Positions 59,935 through 64,000 of a DNA stretch of 64,000 nt are shown here, in pieces. Source of the DNA: Pithys albifrons albifrons. Lineage: Eukaryota > Chordata > Aves > Passeriformes > Thamnophilidae. A program made the position numbers and the translations under genes. The number at the start of each line of letters is the position of its first letter. The first letter of the stretch is position 1. The stretch spans positions 16,915,224 to 16,979,223 of the forward strand of contig NC_092463.1 in assembly GCF_047495875.1 (NCBI RefSeq), given 5' to 3'. The notes below the pieces were generated by a model, which was not told where the DNA came from, did no database searches, and saw only the letters and a list, made by a program, of their open reading frames with translations.

Positions 59935-62900
59935 GTAACCACATTTTTTATATTTCTGCTTAAAACGTTTGAGGCAGCTGAAGAGAATGTCGTATTCCTA
60001 GAAGCTTAACAAAATTTGTATCCTCTGAGGCAAAGAGTAATTTCATTACACATTTTGAGGACTTCTTTGTTTATAAAGAAAATACAAAAAAGTATGTTTA
60101 CCTTCTCTTTGGAATCTTTCTCTAAAGAAAGCCCTGTAGTAGTTGTTTGGATTCTCTTGAGGTTTTTCCCCTTTAAATACCAAAGCCCTTGATTTAGCTC
60201 TGTAAGTATCTTTTTACAAGTTTGTGGAATACCAAATGTTGTCAGCTCTTCCAAAGTATTTAACTGCCGTGTTTGACATAGACACAGGAATACAGTGAGA
60301 TAAAGGGAGAGGGTGTGCGGTTGGTAAGAGGGAGCAGCTCTGGCACAGGTGTGATTGTCAGCTGGATGCAGTGTTAACTCTTGCTCTGAACATACACAAC
60401 TAATTGTTGCTGTTCATTTTAAAATTATAATTAGTCTTACTCTTGAAATAAGTGATGTTTTCTTGAAGCTTATGATCAGGTAGTTTGGTGTGAAATATCA
60501 CTTGAAACTCTTCTCGAGCGAGAACCTACAAAACTTATGACTTTTCCACTACATACTTGAATGTTACTTACTATCCAAGTGGGCATCACAGGAGTGCTCC
60601 CTGAGTTCACATATGAATTTTACAAGCTAAATTAAATTTCAAGGTGCTATATGAATGTACAACTATGGATTATTTTGTAATTGGCTGATCTGTTATATCT
60701 GTCTCACTACAGATATTTACAGCAAAAGTTCACAGACACCCTGGATTGAAATTAAATTGGACATAGGCAAATATGGCACTCTTAAATGGGAAGCTCTTCA
60801 TTATTGTTTAATTTTGTTTGCAAACCCTTGCATAGGAGCACAGGAGAGGTTTGAACTTGGAGAGAAAACTAAACCTCAGTATTTTATTGAACTGTGTTGT
60901 ATTGGCAAGCAATGTACTTGATAAAAAAATTTGAAATGGGATTGTTGCATAAAGGAAACAGCACTTTAATGTTGTTGTAGAATAAATCATAATTTTTAGA
61001 GGAAAAAAAAGAGACCATTTTCTGTATTTACACAAGAAAACATATTATGTCTTACTGAAAATAGGCCAAATACATTCCCAGACACTGTTTTGTTGGCCAA
61101 ATCTTTTGAAGGATTTCTTTATGGATTCTTTTGGCAGGAGAAGTGATTTTAATGGAAAAGTATAAGATGTACCAGATGCAGTTTTCTGGATTTCCATAAA
61201 TGGTTAACGAATTATTGGAGACTGTTGTAAATGTCTGGTTTACAGCAGTCCATGCTGAATTTTGGCTCAGGTCTTTTTTTGTTACTTAGTCTTTTCATAC
61301 ACTTGAAGTACGTGTGTAAGTCCTTTTTAGCTGTAAGATTCAATTTTAGAAGGATGTGTTCCATTTTAAAATATATTTGATGATAGAGTTGCATAGTCAC
61401 TGTGGATGGAATATAGCTATGTAGTGGTCCTTAAAAGTTGATCCTCTTTGATATAAAATCTTTTTGATAGCAAAAAATAGAGAATAATGGTAACATTTAA
61501 TTTAAATTATTATTACTTTTGTTTTAAAATTCATCACATGAATAAAAATTGAAAAAAACAACACAAAATTGTCTTGTTTTGTAGAGAAATAGCAACAGTG
61601 TAGGATTTAATTGAAATTTGTTTTGAAATGCTGTTTATTTATCTATTTGTGGCATTAGTAGTTTATTTCCTTTTACTCTGTGGACATCCAAATAACTCAG
61701 CTTCTGTGTATGCTCCTAAAACTGTTACCATTCTATAATTATATTGCCAGTGTTTTTCTTCAAGTATTGCTGTTCTATTTAACTGTTTGTACAAAGTACA
61801 TTAAGTTTAAGTAAATTTAAACTTTGAAATCATGGATTAACTCTCCTGTGCCTCACTTTCATGTTTTGGGAAAGAAGTGCTGCAGAGCAGTCACATTATT
61901 GGAGTGGATTTCAATGCATATGGACGTAGCTGTTACGAGTTATATTATTGTATAATATATATTTTTGGTTGGTTTTAACTTGCTTTGAATAAGGAACTTA
62001 CTTTGTGTGTTCACAGCATGACAGTGATTAGTTTGTTCTATTCTGTACTGTCTAAAATTCATATATAGGAGGTAAAATGTTTGTATAAAAACGTGGAGTA
62101 TTTGAATGGAGCACATTAGGTTGTGTCCTTTTCACAGCCTGGCTCTTTGATATAGACAAAATCGCCGTGTGGATTCTCATGGAGTTATTGGTGTTAATTG
62201 ATATCCGTGTTCTGTCACCATTGTTGTGTCACGCACTTACTAAAGATTGAAAGTTGTGGAAATGTGAGTGGAATGTTTTTCATACATCCCAGATGATTTG
62301 AAGGGTGTAAAAATTCATAAAAGTCACTTTTCTTACAAAGATGTTGAGGCTTTTTAGAAATTAACTGTAAGATAGATAAAAATGTATCTTTTGTGGTTTT
62401 GTTGGACTTTTTTTTAACTAAGCAACTTGAATTAACATGAGCTCAAGAAGTATTAAAATGGTAGGAAATTTAAGTTGATCAGTTTTTCTGTAGCATTTGG
62501 AGATAAGAATTCATCCTTATAGAGGGAGAGGAAGAAAGTTGATCATGGCTGCTTATACAACTGTAGGGTAGAGTTGGTATTCACATGGACAGTCCATGTT
62601 ACATATTTGTCAAACTTTTGTGTGTGAATAAGACTTACTTGTACTTTTATTAGTAAAAAAATTACTTAAAAGGTAGTATCTTGCAGAACCTCAGGTTAGT
62701 GAGAAATTACATTTTTGCTGTCTTGAGGTGAAGCCATTTGGAGTTTATTTTCTAAACACTCTCTGTACATTATATGTAATTATTTGTTTTCTTGCCTAAC
62801 AACAGTTTACTGCCAGTGTTCTTACATCCTTCACTTGAGGATTTGAGGGACATAAGTTTTTCTAGCAAATTACCCCGTGGATTTTACACAAACTTGTGCA

Positions 62901-64000
62901 GACTTGAAAATCAGATTCTTTTACCCAGTTTCTAATATATCTGCATTTTTAGAAGGAGAAAACTCTTCATTTGTTTCCTTACAATTGGAATGCTGTAAAA
63001 TATTTATAGCAAATAAAACTTCTAGAAGAATTTTTTTTCTTTATTATGAGTTTTGTGGGAAGTCAGAAGGAAGCCTGAGTTACTGACACAGTATGATTGG
63101 AGTAATTGGGTGTATTTGAGTTAAAAAGTAATTTGTGTTAGTGGAATTTTAGAATTGTAAAGAAGTTGATGCTGTGAAATTTTTGAGCAAAACATCATGC
63201 CATGGCGGCTTTTAAAGAAATGGGTTATTACATTTGTATCTTTCTTATTAGGGACTCCAGTGTGTGAGGCTCAAATGTGTCAATAGTAGACAGACCCTTG
63301 ATTAAGATCAGGAATTTCAGGAAGTTTAAAAGTTTACAGCACTGGTGAATGCAGCATCTGAACTCCTCTCTTACTCTTCTAATAGTTCCTGTTTCATGTT
63401 TCTGAGGTGGAAAAAGTGTGTTTGTGAAGGCCAGGCAGGTCATTATCAGTGTTGTGATACCCTAAATGAGCAGATTTTATTGCAGCCACTACAGAACAGC
63501 ATCAAAGCTGGGTGTCAGCATGCAGAAAGAGGCAGCAGATGTGCAGTGACTCCTGGCATGCTCCTAGGCAAGCTCACCTTCACTCACTTGTACTGCCCTA
63601 TTCATACAGTTTTCAGGTTGTGATGCCTGACTGAAGTGTTTTGCCATTTTCCTCTAAGTTTTCTGTTTGGTTCAAGGGCATTTCACCTCTGCCATTTTTA
63701 ACTGTTTTTGTTCCCAAAAGTGGGTAATCTTGCATATATCTCTGCCTTTCTTGCCAGTATCCTGAGTGGTGAAGCACAGCACTGGTTCAAGGATGCAGGA
63801 GTGTGTCCCAGCATACTGTTTCCAGAACAGTACCACGAGTGGGAAAGGTCCTAATAGAAGAGACCCACAAGAAGTTCCTAATGTTGCTATGCTGCCCAGT
63901 AATTTTCCTGGAGCAGTGGAGAACTCAGTGCTTCAAGGCTTTAGCAACCTCAGAATGTGCAGAGTAGCTGAATTTAGGTAATATTTGAGGTTAAGGACCG
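59935..64000 (+). other. TRIP11: TRIP11 intron 15, incomplete
   Basis: The donor GTAACC after exon 15 opens an intron that runs to the window end. I searched this 4 kb for the next conserved TRIP11 segment (the region leading to the GRAB domain) and did not find it. The sequence is AT-rich and no CR1, SINE or LTR was recognised. Open frames such as 60655-60921 and 63345-63623 look random. Confidence 0.6.

Noticed and set aside
59935..64000. Possible final TRIP11 exons
   Set aside because: I looked for the conserved segment leading to the GRAB domain and found no matching exon with splice sites, so the 3' end is placed beyond the window.

Overview
This is vertebrate nuclear DNA, almost certainly from a bird. 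It carries four intron-rich genes with canonical GT-AG splice sites, three CpG-island promoters, several CR1 LINE 3' ends and an ERVL-like solo LTR. A tRNA-Ile/CR1 SINE of the TguSINE1 type points towards a passerine. Gene order and orientation (CPSF2 on minus; NDUFB1, ATXN3 and TRIP11 on plus) match the known human 14q32 neighbourhood read from the other strand. No prokaryotic feature was seen.

Layout. 1-4862: sequence beyond the CPSF2 stop codon, probably 3' UTR then intergenic. 4863-17559 (minus): complete CPSF2 coding region in 14 coding exons, 782 aa. About 17.9-18.8 kb: CpG island acting as the CPSF2/NDUFB1 head-to-head promoter. 19620-20950 (plus): NDUFB1, 58 aa. 21.59-22.4 kb: a GC-rich minisatellite running into the ATXN3 promoter. 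22118-32674 (plus): ATXN3, 11 coding exons, 363 aa. 32675 to about 39.6 kb: AT-rich sequence with many AATAAA signals, likely long ATXN3 3' UTR plus intergenic DNA. 39.65-40.5 kb: TRIP11 promoter with a minisatellite, an NRF1 site and a (GGGAC)7 repeat. 40295 to the window end (plus): the first 15 coding exons of TRIP11 (1725 codons). The 3' end of TRIP11 lies beyond the window.

The genes do not form a pathway. CPSF2 acts in nuclear mRNA 3'-end processing, NDUFB1 in mitochondrial complex I, ATXN3 in deubiquitination, and TRIP11 (GMAP-210) in Golgi tethering. They are housekeeping genes with CpG promoters, and two of them share one promoter region.

The least expected element is a 382-bp insertion in a CPSF2 intron (8237-8618, minus strand) bounded by a perfect 9-bp direct repeat. 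It has a tRNA-Gln-like head followed by a segment resembling 5S rRNA, with an internal deletion: a composite SINE in tRNA-then-5S order. Other points of interest are a fold-back CR1 palindrome just upstream of the ATXN3 exon that encodes the catalytic cysteine, an in-frame arginine-rich upstream extension and an overlapping uORF in NDUFB1, and promoter-proximal minisatellites at ATXN3 and TRIP11. Exon boundaries were read by eye from splice consensus, reading-frame continuity and remembered family sequence; nothing was aligned computationally.
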